DNA from: Bacteroidota bacterium
GTDB lineage: Bacteria > Bacteroidota > Bacteroidia > Flavobacteriales > Flavobacteriaceae
DNA length: 54,074 bases
Direction of reading: 5' to 3'
Assembly: GCA_027621505.1 (NCBI GenBank)
Contig: JAQCBK010000007.1
Coordinates: 1 to 54,074, forward strand
The notes under the pieces are model-generated. The model did not search any database. It saw only the letters and a program-made list of their open reading frames with translations, and was not told where the DNA came from. The position numbers and the translations under genes are program-made. Below, one piece after another: positions 10,151 through 19,213 of this stretch; position 1 is the stretch's first letter, and each line of letters opens with the position of its first letter.

Positions 10151-11008
10151 TTAGGTTAATTGTCTTATCAGTCCTTCTTGAGCAGTGGAAGCCACCAAGA
10201 GACCGTCACGGTTAAAGATAGAGCCACGTGAGAAACCGCGGGAATTGGATGCGCTGGGACTGTCCATAGCATAAAGTAGCCAATCCTGGAGGGAAAAAGG
10301 ACGATGAAACCAGAGCGCGTGGTCTAAGCTGGTATAGAAGGTTGAGGCCTTGCTCAACTCTTTTTTATGCGGTAGGGTGGCCGTCCGTAGCAAACCGTAA
10401 TCGGAGATATAGGCCAACAATTGATGTTGAATGTCCATTCCATAGGGGGTTTCTTCTTTGGAACGAAACCAATAATTACTCTCCGCAGGTGCATCGATAT
10501 CATCTCTTAGGATGAGTTTTTCGACGGGTCGGAATTCTATGACCTCGGGTTTGATTTTTTTAAAACGATTGAATGCCTCTGGATCGGTATTTTGGACTTC
10601 CAACTGCTCTAGGTCACTCAGTAGTTTTTCGGGGGGAATAAAGTTGGGCATAGAAAATTGATGATCCACACCAGGCTGATTCAGTTGGAAAGAGGCAGAC
10701 ATATTGAATATGGCGCTGCCCTCCTGAAAAGCCACGACACGCCGGGTGGTAAAGCTTTTGCCATCACGGATGATATCCACCTCATAGGTGATGGGCAAAT
10801 CCAAGTTTCCTCCCAAGATAAAATAGCCGTGAAGGGAGTGGGCAAAGCGCCCCTGAGGAACGGTCTGATAGGCCGCATGGAGGGATTGTGCCAGTACTTG
10901 TCCTCCAAAAACACGACCCCATGAGGTTTGGAAATTTCTACCTTGAAAGGTGTTTCCTCCTTTCTTCTCCAAGGTGATCAGGTCGATCAATTCTTGAATG
11001 TGTTTCAT
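10151..11008 (-). CDS. tesB: acyl-CoA thioesterase II
   Basis: 285 residues with two hot-dog domains, the usual TesB length. It hydrolyses acyl-CoA to free fatty acid and CoA in the cytoplasm. The catalytic set known from E. coli TesB (Asp, Thr, Gln) can be placed at Asp203 in ISDYGLL, Thr226/Ser227 before LDHALWFHRPF, and Gln277 in AQEGLIR. WGRVFGGQVLAQSL near residue 30-43 is also typical. It begins with ATG and has no signal peptide. Neighbours are unrelated, and the gene is probably transcribed alone or with the lipase-like gene downstream. Confidence 0.93.
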   Translation of the reverse strand: MKHIQELIDLITLEKKGGNTFQGRNFQTSWGRVFGGQVLAQSLHAAYQTVPQGRFAHSLHGYFILGGNLDLPITYEVDIIRDGKSFTTRRVVAFQEGSAIFNMSASFQLNQPGVDHQFSMPNFIPPEKLLSDLEQLEVQNTDPEAFNRFKKIKPEVIEFRPVEKLILRDDIDAPAESNYWFRSKEETPYGMDIQHQLLAYISDYGLLRTATLPHKKELSKASTFYTSLDHALWFHRPFSLQDWLLYAMDSPSASNSRGFSRGSIFNRDGLLVASTAQEGLIRQLT

Positions 11009-11055
11009 GGTTACTATTTAGATTTCTAAATCTATGGCTGCAAGTTAAGATTTAT

Positions 11056-12483
11056 TCAATAATCCTTACCGGATTGACTGGTTTGAATGGTAACAATCCA
11101 GTCGGTATATTCTGAAAGCAAACGATTGAATAAAGCGGGCTCCTCAGTGGCTATATCATTTCGCTCTTGGGGGTCAATTGACAAATCAAAGAGTTGTGTT
11201 GGACTGTCAGAAATCCCGTACAATTTAAATTGATTTTCAATCAATGCGAACTGTTTTCCGAATTGAAAAGCAATGGGGCTACTTCTGTGTTTTTTTTCTA
11301 GCCTCCAATAAGGTGCAAGATTTTCCCCGTCATAGGGGCGCTGGTATTTTTCTATATCAATTCCCAATAGATGGGCAATAGTAGGGAAATAATCGGAAGT
11401 GAAACAAGGGACATTCACTTGGGTGCCGGCCTTGATTTTGGCGGGCCACTCCACTATACCTGGGACCCTGATGCCGCCCTCATACAAACTCCTTTTTCTA
11501 CCACGTAATCCCTTGGTTATCCCCTGAGCACGACCGTAGGGGATGTTTTGATCTCTTACAGTATATGATGTTTCTGGGCCGTTGTCAGAGGTATAGAAAA
11601 TCAAAGTGTTTTCGGCGACTCCAAGGCTTCTGAGATGTTTTCTCAACCGCCCTACTTGTTCGTCCAAGGCGGATATGACCCCGTAATAATGTTGCTGTCC
11701 TTCGCTGAGCTCAGGATAAAGTGATCTATATTTTTCCCCAGTCAAGACTGGCAAATGAGGCGCATGAAACCAAACGATAGATAAAAAAGGTTGTTTTTGG
11801 TCCACGGCATCCTCAATGAACGGTAGCACCCGATCCATGATGATGCGGGAATCGTCGCCCTTTTGGTTTTCGGTCACCCTTTGTCCAGGGCCTGACCAAT
11901 AATAGGTTCCAAATGATCCTCCCTCAGTCAAACTTGCCGACACGTCCTCAGCAGATTGGGGTGGGGTGATCATTGGATCCCAGGTTGGGACTTTGGACTC
12001 GGTTACAAAACTGACATCAAAACCATGATCCCAAGGAGGGGCATAATGAATATCATTCTTTTTTCTACCCCCACGGTTGGCATCGAGAATGTCTCGGGTA
12101 AGAGTACCCAAGTGCCATTTTCCAAAATGACCCGTCCGATAACCTTTTTCTTTGACCATCTCTGCTAGGGTTATTTCTTGAAATTTGATATGTCCGCAGT
12201 TGGCGCTACAAATACCCATTCGGGCGGGATGCCTCCCGGTCATTACACTCGCTCGGGTGGGAGAACACACAGATCCCGCCGCATAAAAACGGGAAAATAT
12301 AGCTCCATTTTGAGCCATTGCGTCCAAATGAGGCGTTTTCAAATGGGGATGGCCATTATAGCCCATATCACCCCAACCCTGATCATCAGCCATTATCAAA
12401 ATGATGTTGGGAGGATTGGATTGGGGTGACTGGCAAGCCAACACCAAAGTGGAAATCAGAAGACTACTCCAAAAAAATTTCAA
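11056..12483 (-). CDS. arylsulfatase-family lipoprotein (type I sulfatase)
   Basis: 475 residues with a lipoprotein signal (lipobox LVLAC, Cys17). The start must be TTG at 12483, because the nearby ATG leads straight into a stop. The sulfatase domain begins with the metal-binding MADDQGWGD. The formylglycine site is CSPTR at Cys73, followed by MTGRHPAR. Metal and substrate motifs GKWHLG and TSDNGPE are present. It probably removes sulfate esters from glycans or small organosulfates at the cell surface or in the periplasm. Cys73 must be matured by an enzyme encoded elsewhere. It sits head-to-tail with another sulfatase of a different subtype, 38 bases apart. Confidence 0.9.
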   Translation of the reverse strand: MKFFWSSLLISTLVLACQSPQSNPPNIILIMADDQGWGDMGYNGHPHLKTPHLDAMAQNGAIFSRFYAAGSVCSPTRASVMTGRHPARMGICSANCGHIKFQEITLAEMVKEKGYRTGHFGKWHLGTLTRDILDANRGGRKKNDIHYAPPWDHGFDVSFVTESKVPTWDPMITPPQSAEDVSASLTEGGSFGTYYWSGPGQRVTENQKGDDSRIIMDRVLPFIEDAVDQKQPFLSIVWFHAPHLPVLTGEKYRSLYPELSEGQQHYYGVISALDEQVGRLRKHLRSLGVAENTLIFYTSDNGPETSYTVRDQNIPYGRAQGITKGLRGRKRSLYEGGIRVPGIVEWPAKIKAGTQVNVPCFTSDYFPTIAHLLGIDIEKYQRPYDGENLAPYWRLEKKHRSSPIAFQFGKQFALIENQFKLYGISDSPTQLFDLSIDPQERNDIATEEPALFNRLLSEYTDWIVTIQTSQSGKDY

Positions 12484-12521
12484 CTCATTCAGGCGATTTT
12501 ATCAAAAACTTTTTCTCAGTT

Positions 12522-14108
12522 TTAGCGATTGATATAGCTGTCGATAAACTGCTTATCCAATTCATCGGAGTCGCCGTATTTCTCACGCATTTCGTCAAAC
12601 CTCTTATGCATCGTAGCTTGAACCTCAGCATAGGCTGGATCATTGTAGATGTTGTTCATCTCGGAGGGGTCTTTTTCCAAATCGTACATTTCCCAAACAT
12701 CGATGTCATAATAAAAATGAATGAGTTTGTAGCGGTCAGTCCTCACCCCGTTGTGTCTTTTGACCATATGAACGGAGGGGTATTCATAGTAGGTATAATA
12801 AATCGCATCGCGCCACTCACTGCTTTCTTTGCTTACAATTTTTCTAAAGGATTCTCCTTGCATATCTTCAGGAATTGCCACCCCTGCATAGTCCAAAAAG
12901 GTGGGTGCAAAATCGAGATTTTGGATCAGTTGGTCCACCTGAGTACCAGCTTGGATCTCCTTGGGGTATCGCATGAGTAATGGGGTTCTAAGAGATTCTT
13001 CATACATAAATCTCTTGTCAAACCACCCGTGTTCTCCTAGGTAAAAGCCTTGGTCGGAGGTATAGACTACTATGGTATTTTCTGTCAAGCCGTTTTCGTC
13101 CAGATAGTTCAATACTTCACCAACACCATCGTCCACAGACTGAATGGTTCTGAGGTAGTCTTTGATGTAGCGATTGAACTTCCATAGGGCCAACTCTTTG
13201 CCTTCGAGTTTAGCGGCTTTCATGGCATCGTTTTTTGGGGTATAGGCTTTGAGCCAAGCTTCGCGCTGTTCAGGAGTAAAACGTTTGAGTTCGTTGTTGA
13301 ATCGCGTTTCCCTTCCATAGGGATCAACGAGAAATTTAAAATCATGTCCCCATCTACCATGGCCTCCATAACCATTGGTAACTGCGATTTGTTCCTCTGT
13401 AGCCGCAATCAGCATCTCTTGTGCCGCCGCTGCAGGACGTCCCTCATAATTGTCAAAAAAATTGGCGGGAGGATCAAAAGTCTTGTCGTCAAAAAGGGTA
13501 AGGTATTTTTCCTCGGATTGCCAGTTTCTGTGGGGGGCCTTTTGGTGGTATAACAATAAGAACGGTTTGGTTTTATCTCTTTTATTTTTGAGCCAATCCA
13601 AACTCAATTGGGTGGTGATGGTGGTCACATACCCTTGGATACGTTCCTTTATGCCATCAATGATAAAATCGGGGTTGTAGTAATGGCCCTGTCCTGGTAA
13701 AACAGCAGAGTAGTCGAACCCTTGTGGCAGTCCCCTTAAGTGGATTTTACCTATCAAGGCTGTTTGATAGCCAGCCGATTGTAGGTTCTTGGCAAAGTTG
13801 GCCTGGTCCCAATTGAAGTCTTGTATATTATCTACTTTTCCATTCACAAAGCTATGTTTACCAGTCAACATTACCGCCCTACTAGGCGCACAGATGGAGT
13901 TGGTTACAAAGCCCTTGTTGAACAAAGCTCCTTCTTTGGCAATACGATCAATATTGGGAGTATTATTCAAACCATGGCCATACGCACTCACTGCTTGGAA
14001 AGCATGGTCATCGGACATGATGAAAACGATATTTGGGGGTTTGGGTTTTTCTTGCTCACAAGAAAAAAGAAGTGGCACAATTGAAATAAAAAGTATTAAT
14101 TTTTTCAT
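12522..14108 (-). CDS. type I sulfatase lipoprotein
   Basis: 528 residues with a lipoprotein signal (lipobox LLFSC, Cys17). The catalytic core contains MSDDHAFQAV, the formylglycine motif CAPSR with Cys73, IGKIHL, and YTSDQGFYLGEHG. This set resembles the glucosamine-6-sulfatase / heparan-type branch of the family, but the substrate cannot be fixed from motifs alone. The C-terminal part carries the usual Y-K-L-I-H strand near residue 460. It is followed on the same strand by the other sulfatase and shares a 113-base intergenic region with the divergent Gfo/Idh oxidoreductase gene, so joint control of the two transcripts is possible. Confidence 0.9.
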   Translation of the reverse strand: MKKLILFISIVPLLFSCEQEKPKPPNIVFIMSDDHAFQAVSAYGHGLNNTPNIDRIAKEGALFNKGFVTNSICAPSRAVMLTGKHSFVNGKVDNIQDFNWDQANFAKNLQSAGYQTALIGKIHLRGLPQGFDYSAVLPGQGHYYNPDFIIDGIKERIQGYVTTITTQLSLDWLKNKRDKTKPFLLLYHQKAPHRNWQSEEKYLTLFDDKTFDPPANFFDNYEGRPAAAAQEMLIAATEEQIAVTNGYGGHGRWGHDFKFLVDPYGRETRFNNELKRFTPEQREAWLKAYTPKNDAMKAAKLEGKELALWKFNRYIKDYLRTIQSVDDGVGEVLNYLDENGLTENTIVVYTSDQGFYLGEHGWFDKRFMYEESLRTPLLMRYPKEIQAGTQVDQLIQNLDFAPTFLDYAGVAIPEDMQGESFRKIVSKESSEWRDAIYYTYYEYPSVHMVKRHNGVRTDRYKLIHFYYDIDVWEMYDLEKDPSEMNNIYNDPAYAEVQATMHKRFDEMREKYGDSDELDKQFIDSYINR

Positions 14109-14224
14109 CGGATTTGATTTGATTTATTTATTGTTATACAAATTATAAAATTTCAATTAAATGAACTAAGGTATCGTAACAGATAAAATCTTAAATTTAA
14201 TTTTAATCCATTAACAATCAAGTG

Positions 14225-15193
14225 ATGGCCAAAAAAATAAAATGGGGGATTGCAGGTCTGGGCAATATCGCCCGAAAGTTTGCTGGGGATTTAAAAGGGG
14301 TTTCCCAAGCCGAATTGATTGGGGTGGCCTCTACTGATGGAGATCGTGCCAAAGCATTTCAGCAAGCGTTTGACGCACAAAAAGCCTATGATAATTATGA
14401 GGATTTGTACCATGATCCCAATATCGAAATCATCTACATTGCCAGCCTCAACCAAAATCACAAAGAAATGACCATGGCAGCCCTCCAAGCGGGAAAAGGA
14501 GTTTTGTGCGAAAAGCCCTTGGGACTCAATACGGCAGAAATAAAGGAGATGATCGCACTGGCTCAAAAACAAAATTGTTTTTTGATGGAGGCCATGTGGT
14601 CGCGCTTTAATCCCGCCATTCAAAAAGCAAAACAGTGGATCGCATCGGGACAGATTGGCGAACCTAAATTTCTGTATGCCGAGTTTTCTTTTTACCGACT
14701 CAATATAGATGCTTCTCACCGTTTGATGGATCCTAAAAAAGGGGGTGGGGTTTTGCTTGACATAGGAGTATATCCGCTTTTTCTTGCCTATTTTATTTTG
14801 GGTATGCCCAAAAATATAACTGCCCAGTCCCTCTTTGCAAAAACAGGGGTTGATGTTCAAACCTCAATGATATTGGAATACAATAATGCCCAAGCGGTGC
14901 TCTATTGTGGGATTGCCAACCAAAGCGACAACCATGCCAAGGTGGGGGGAACCGATGGAGAAATACTGCTCCACGGTTTTTGGCACAATGCCCAAAAAGT
15001 GGAGTTGACCAAAGCTGGAACCACTATTCAAGAAGATTTTTCCTCAACCAGCAAGGGTTATGTCCCCGAAATTGAAGAGGTCAACCGATGTATCGCCTCT
15101 GGAAAAAAAGAAAGTGAGTTGTGGAGCCACAATGATGCCTTGGAATTGGGCAGAATGGTTGAACAAGTTTTCGAAAAAATAAAGGAAAGATAG
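14225..15193 (+). CDS. Gfo/Idh/MocA-family oxidoreductase
   Basis: 322 residues from ATG at 14225; a GTG immediately precedes it. The N-terminal Rossmann fold starts with GIAGLGNIA and contains the family's CEKPLG motif near residue 97. The C-terminal alpha/beta domain follows from about 125. There is no signal peptide, so this is a cytoplasmic NAD(P)-dependent sugar or polyol dehydrogenase; closest in feel to the dihydrodiol/glucose-fructose type. It is divergent from two sulfatase genes and converges with the DUF1501 gene four bases away. Its role in processing the sugar released by the sulfatases is inferred from context only. Confidence 0.87.
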   Translation: MAKKIKWGIAGLGNIARKFAGDLKGVSQAELIGVASTDGDRAKAFQQAFDAQKAYDNYEDLYHDPNIEIIYIASLNQNHKEMTMAALQAGKGVLCEKPLGLNTAEIKEMIALAQKQNCFLMEAMWSRFNPAIQKAKQWIASGQIGEPKFLYAEFSFYRLNIDASHRLMDPKKGGGVLLDIGVYPLFLAYFILGMPKNITAQSLFAKTGVDVQTSMILEYNNAQAVLYCGIANQSDNHAKVGGTDGEILLHGFWHNAQKVELTKAGTTIQEDFSSTSKGYVPEIEEVNRCIASGKKESELWSHNDALELGRMVEQVFEKIKER

Positions 15194-15196
15194 CCA

Positions 15197-16804
15197 CTAT
15201 CTTACAAAAAAGGATTTGCTGTAAGTATTGTCTTTGTTGATCATGATTTTGTAAAAATACTGTCCGGGGGGGAGTTGATGGACAGCAGTATCGATCAAAG
15301 AAAGGTTATGATTTCCCGAGCTCAAGCGGGTATCGATGGTATTGCCTACTTTTCTTCCCAACACATCAAAGACAGAGATTTCGACCTGAGCATACTCGTT
15401 AATCGTCAAATACAAGCTGACCCCTTGATCTCCATTGACTGCAGCATGTAGGGGCATTAGCGGATCATCTGTTAGGGGCAGCTTCTCCGATCCATCGCAT
15501 CCTAATCCCAATCCTAAAAATTCTGGCTTAGGGCCGCTAATAGCATTGCCTATATCCACTGGATCAGCACACAACCAATCGGTAAGAACGGTAGCATATA
15601 CCGCCCTAAAATCAATACCACTGGCCATATTACCTTGTTGATCTAATGCTGCTAGGCTCGGATGCTTACCAACAAAACCACTGCCCCGGAGCGCTGGGCC
15701 GAAAAGCATAATGGGTGCTGCAGAGCCGTGGTCGGTTCCACTGGAACCGTTTTCGGCCACCCGACGGCCAAACTCCGAAAAAGTCATGGAAAGCACTTTG
15801 TCGGCTATCCCATAATTGGTTAGGTCTTTATAAAATGCATCAATGGCTTTGGTCAATCTTCTCATCAGAGATTCATGTCTTTCGGGCTGGTTGGCATGGG
15901 TATCAAAACCTCCCAAGGAAACCATATACACTTTGGTTCCAAGACCCCCTTTGATAAATCGAGAAACCAAACTCATCTGTAAATCGAAATTATCATTGGT
16001 GTAGGCATCAAATGCTTTGGAACTTTCATAAGCTTCATTGATCACAGAAGCATAGCGGAAGGTGGTGTTTGATACTTCTCTCAAAAAGGAAACCTGCTGA
16101 CCGTGGAGGTGGTTCCCATTGTTTTGATTGTCGAAGAGGGAGCCGTTTTGGGCTACTCTTTCAAGGCGTTGGGGACTGGACACCGAAAAAGAATAAGTGG
16201 TTTGGTCTCCATCAAAAATCATATTTCCCCCACTACCGATTTGAATGGCCAAGGGTTTTTCTGGAGGGTTGTTCACATAATCCATGTATTTCCCTTCGTA
16301 AAATCGACCCATCCATCCTGTAGAGATTTCACTGTCGGGAGTGGTTGTTGCCCAAATTTCGGAGGATTTAAAATGAGATAAATTCTGATTTTCATAACCC
16401 ACTCCGTGGATTACTTTCATGGCGCCTTCTCCCCACATAGGAGCAAGAGGATTCATGAAATTAGGTATGGCAAAATGATCGTTGAGCTTGTAAAGTTTGT
16501 TTTCCGGAATGTGAATTTTAGGTCGCTTGTTGGCGTAGAGATCAAAGTCGTACAATGGAACAATGGTATTGAGTCCATCATTTCCTCCTTTGAGTCGAAT
16601 GAGCAACAAAATACGATCAGAGTAGGCATCGGAAAGTGCTTGGTTCAGCAGTGGAGATTCGACCACCGATAGGGTACTGCTTCCAAAGGAGATGGCCCCT
16701 GCTCCTGCCATGCCGAGGGTTCTCAAAAAACCCCGTCGATCCCAATGCGCGTGATCATGATCATGGGAGTTTAGATGCAGTTCATTCGGTTTGTGGTGCT
16801 TCAT
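15197..16804 (-). CDS. DUF1501 protein with Tat signal and T9SS type A sorting domain
   Basis: 535 residues. The N-terminus is His/Asp-rich (HDHDHAH) and runs into a twin-arginine motif DRRGFLRT with a hydrophobic core. The DUF1501 body covers about residues 55-440 and includes LLIRLKGGNDGLNTIVP, VSLGGFDTHANQ and MTFSEFGRR. After a linker, the last 80 residues form a type IX secretion sorting domain: VFDVLGRKV, then LPPGQYFYKI and the end KSFFVR. The protein therefore seems to cross the inner membrane by Tat and the outer membrane by T9SS. The DUF1800 gene lies two bases upstream in the same operon; the two families usually travel together. The activity is unknown. Confidence 0.85.
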   Translation of the reverse strand: MKHHKPNELHLNSHDHDHAHWDRRGFLRTLGMAGAGAISFGSSTLSVVESPLLNQALSDAYSDRILLLIRLKGGNDGLNTIVPLYDFDLYANKRPKIHIPENKLYKLNDHFAIPNFMNPLAPMWGEGAMKVIHGVGYENQNLSHFKSSEIWATTTPDSEISTGWMGRFYEGKYMDYVNNPPEKPLAIQIGSGGNMIFDGDQTTYSFSVSSPQRLERVAQNGSLFDNQNNGNHLHGQQVSFLREVSNTTFRYASVINEAYESSKAFDAYTNDNFDLQMSLVSRFIKGGLGTKVYMVSLGGFDTHANQPERHESLMRRLTKAIDAFYKDLTNYGIADKVLSMTFSEFGRRVAENGSSGTDHGSAAPIMLFGPALRGSGFVGKHPSLAALDQQGNMASGIDFRAVYATVLTDWLCADPVDIGNAISGPKPEFLGLGLGCDGSEKLPLTDDPLMPLHAAVNGDQGVSLYLTINEYAQVEISVFDVLGRKVGNTIDTRLSSGNHNLSLIDTAVHQLPPGQYFYKIMINKDNTYSKSFFVR

Positions 16805-16806
16805 CT

Positions 16807-18231
16807 CTATTTCAATTGAAATTCAGGTAGGGTAATCAAAAAACGCATCAGGTCGTAAACTTGTTTGGAAACACTGTTGCTCCTTAAAGACCAAGTACCG
16901 TCCTCAAAATAACTTTCGGGGACTTCGCCAATAAACGTGTTGATGGCCTCGTCCAATTCCTCTTCCTTAATCTCAAAAGGACAAAACATAAAGTCTTTAA
17001 GTTGGATAACGATGGTCCTTAAATCGGTTTCATCAACGCTCACCAGAGATTGTATTAAACTTTTAAACTGATTTTTGTTTTTTTGCCAGTATTTGATTAA
17101 CAAATAATCTGAAAACTCCCATCGCTTGGGAAGGGTCTCGGAATTAATCCAATCGTGATTGCCTTGCCATCCTGCAACATCTACTGGGGAAAAAATTTCC
17201 TGTCCCATATCCCGGCATTTGTTTCTTAGGTCCAATTCCAAATCAACATTGTCGGGGTATTCAAAAGAAAGGGAATGGTGCAAGCCCAACATGAGATCAA
17301 TGGGACTTTTGATGATCACATTGTTGTTGACCGAATCATAAAAATGCTCGCTTTTAAACAATTGTTTTAAAACAGGCAAAAGCTCAAACGATTGTTCTTT
17401 AAGAGTATTAGCCATTGCAGAAATGATACTTGAATTCGGATTTGGACTGACAAAATATCGGTAGATTTTGGTGCATATAAATTCGGCAATCAAATCTTTT
17501 TTCTCCTCAAAAAGAATATCAATTACATCTGTATAACCCCAAATACCTGTCCGTCCAAAAATGGTTTTTGAACCTTTGTCGAAAGTATTGTCATCGAATT
17601 CGATTACGCCCAAGTATGTTTTATAGCTATTGTAACCTGTTAATGCCCTCGCAGTTTCGGTAATGTCCTCTTGGGTGTATCCATTGCCTTCACCTAAGGT
17701 AAATAACTCATATAACTCTCGGGCGTAGTTTTCATTGGGACTGTTTTTTTTATTTTCATAGCCGTTGAGGTAACGCAGCATGGCGGGAGCCAATCCCATC
17801 TCACTAACAAAAGTTTTAAAATTCCCCAAAGCATGAGTTTGGATCAAAGAATAATATTGATAGAGGTAGGCTGGTTGGTTTACGTCCCTGTATTCAATTA
17901 CAAAATGATTGCTCCAAAACAAGGCCAAACGTTCTCTAAAACCATTTTTCAAAAGATCATTAAAGGCTTGTTTTTGCCAAAGGGTATGATAATGGCCTTT
18001 GTTTTTGCCTGAGCTGTTGAATTGCTTATTGTCCCACTGACCCCATTCGGGTGCAGGGGTCACCTCCATACTCGAGGCACCATCCACAATTTCATCGATC
18101 AGGACTCCTGGTGTGGAGTTCAGGTAGAGGTTGATGTCGAATAGAGAACATCCAAAACCCAGTCGCCTTGCAACCAAATTGATTTGCTTTTCATTCCAAG
18201 GGTGGGTTGGCGATGGTATGTATGGTTTCAA
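16807..18231 (-). CDS. DUF1800 family protein
   Basis: 474 residues matching DUF1800: an N-terminal VARRLGFG motif (near residue 21), the NYARELYELFTLGEG block near 170, and the late GWQGNHDWINSETL region. The only available start is TTG at 18231, since a stop lies three codons upstream. No convincing signal peptide is seen, which is odd given that the partner DUF1501 protein is exported by Tat. One possibility is co-export on the partner's Tat signal; this is speculative. It is the seventh gene in an eight-gene minus-strand operon, 55 bases after the TIM-barrel isomerase and two bases before the DUF1501 gene. The family has no assigned reaction. Confidence 0.85.
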   Translation of the reverse strand: MKPYIPSPTHPWNEKQINLVARRLGFGCSLFDINLYLNSTPGVLIDEIVDGASSMEVTPAPEWGQWDNKQFNSSGKNKGHYHTLWQKQAFNDLLKNGFRERLALFWSNHFVIEYRDVNQPAYLYQYYSLIQTHALGNFKTFVSEMGLAPAMLRYLNGYENKKNSPNENYARELYELFTLGEGNGYTQEDITETARALTGYNSYKTYLGVIEFDDNTFDKGSKTIFGRTGIWGYTDVIDILFEEKKDLIAEFICTKIYRYFVSPNPNSSIISAMANTLKEQSFELLPVLKQLFKSEHFYDSVNNNVIIKSPIDLMLGLHHSLSFEYPDNVDLELDLRNKCRDMGQEIFSPVDVAGWQGNHDWINSETLPKRWEFSDYLLIKYWQKNKNQFKSLIQSLVSVDETDLRTIVIQLKDFMFCPFEIKEEELDEAINTFIGEVPESYFEDGTWSLRSNSVSKQVYDLMRFLITLPEFQLK

Positions 18232-18286
18232 ATGTATTTATGGCTTTTATTTCGTCCATTTAAACTTTTAAAGTTAACCATAAATT

Positions 18287-19201
18287 TTATAAAAAATCGT
18301 CCACTTCTTTATAAGCATCAATAACCGCCATTTCTCCAGCTTTATCAGGTCTTGAATTGCCGTGTTCCATGCCCATTACACCCTCAAATCCTCTGGAGTG
18401 TATGTATTTGAACACGTTTTTGTAATTGATTTCTCCTGTGGTAGGTTCTTTTCTTCCAGGATTGTCACCAATCTGAAAATAAGCGATTTCGTCCCAACAT
18501 TTCTCGATATTGGGGATCAAATTTCCTTCTTGGATCTGCTGGTGATAAATATCGAAAAGGATCTTGCAGGAGGGAGAATTGACAGCCTTACAAATCTGAA
18601 AAGCCTGTGGACTTTCTTTCAAAAACAATCCTGCATGATTTCGGTACCAGTTGAGTGGTTCCAATACCATAACAATGCCGTGGGGTTCCAAAATGGCTGA
18701 AGCTTGTTTGAGACTTTCAATGACATTGGCGGTTTGATAGTCCTCCACCAATTTTAAATCTACTGTACCGGGAACTACAGTCATCCATTTGGCATTTACC
18801 CTTTTGGATACGGCTACAGATGCTTCAATTTCTTCTAAAAAAGCCTTGCGATCAGCTGCTTTCCCTCGGGTCAAAGTTGGGTTTTTAAAATCCTTATAGG
18901 CCACAAAAACTCCCATGGTCAGATTTCTCTTCTGCATGGTGGCAGCCATTTTTTCTTGCATAGCGACCGGTCGGGTATTCATATTGTTGTCTTCGAAAGC
19001 TGTAAAGCCTTGATCGGCCATAAAGTTGAGTTGATCGATAGGATCATCCCCCGCAGAGTGTTTGAACATTCCCAGATGGGGGGCATATTTTAAATTGAAT
19101 TGATGGGGAGCAACACTGCCCGTTTGGGCAAATATACTGGGAGCGGCTGCCACTCCCATTCCCGCTATCAAAGCGGATTGGGTGAAATCTCTTCTGTTCA
19201 T
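18287..19201 (-). CDS. Tat-exported TIM-barrel sugar isomerase/epimerase (hydroxypyruvate-isomerase-like)
   Basis: 304 residues. A twin-arginine signal (NRRDFTQ, then AGMGVAAAPSIFAQ) opens the protein. The body is an AP-endonuclease-2/xylose-isomerase-like TIM barrel with the expected metal-binding pattern: LEPLNW near residue 180, FDIYHQQ near 215, GDNPGRKEPTTGEINY near 250, and GMEHGNS near 285. Cytoplasmic relatives are hydroxypyruvate isomerase and other keto-aldo isomerases. The Tat signal places this one in the periplasm together with the Tat-targeted oxidoreductase encoded 12 bases upstream. The pair probably acts on the same sugar derivative; the substrate is unknown. Confidence 0.85.
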   Translation of the reverse strand: MNRRDFTQSALIAGMGVAAAPSIFAQTGSVAPHQFNLKYAPHLGMFKHSAGDDPIDQLNFMADQGFTAFEDNNMNTRPVAMQEKMAATMQKRNLTMGVFVAYKDFKNPTLTRGKAADRKAFLEEIEASVAVSKRVNAKWMTVVPGTVDLKLVEDYQTANVIESLKQASAILEPHGIVMVLEPLNWYRNHAGLFLKESPQAFQICKAVNSPSCKILFDIYHQQIQEGNLIPNIEKCWDEIAYFQIGDNPGRKEPTTGEINYKNVFKYIHSRGFEGVMGMEHGNSRPDKAGEMAVIDAYKEVDDFL

Positions 19202-19213
19202 TTTGTTAGGTTA

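Noticed and set aside
14291-14860. 189-codon open frame on the minus strand
   Set aside because: Shadow of the Gfo/Idh gene at 14225; codon pattern follows the plus-strand gene.
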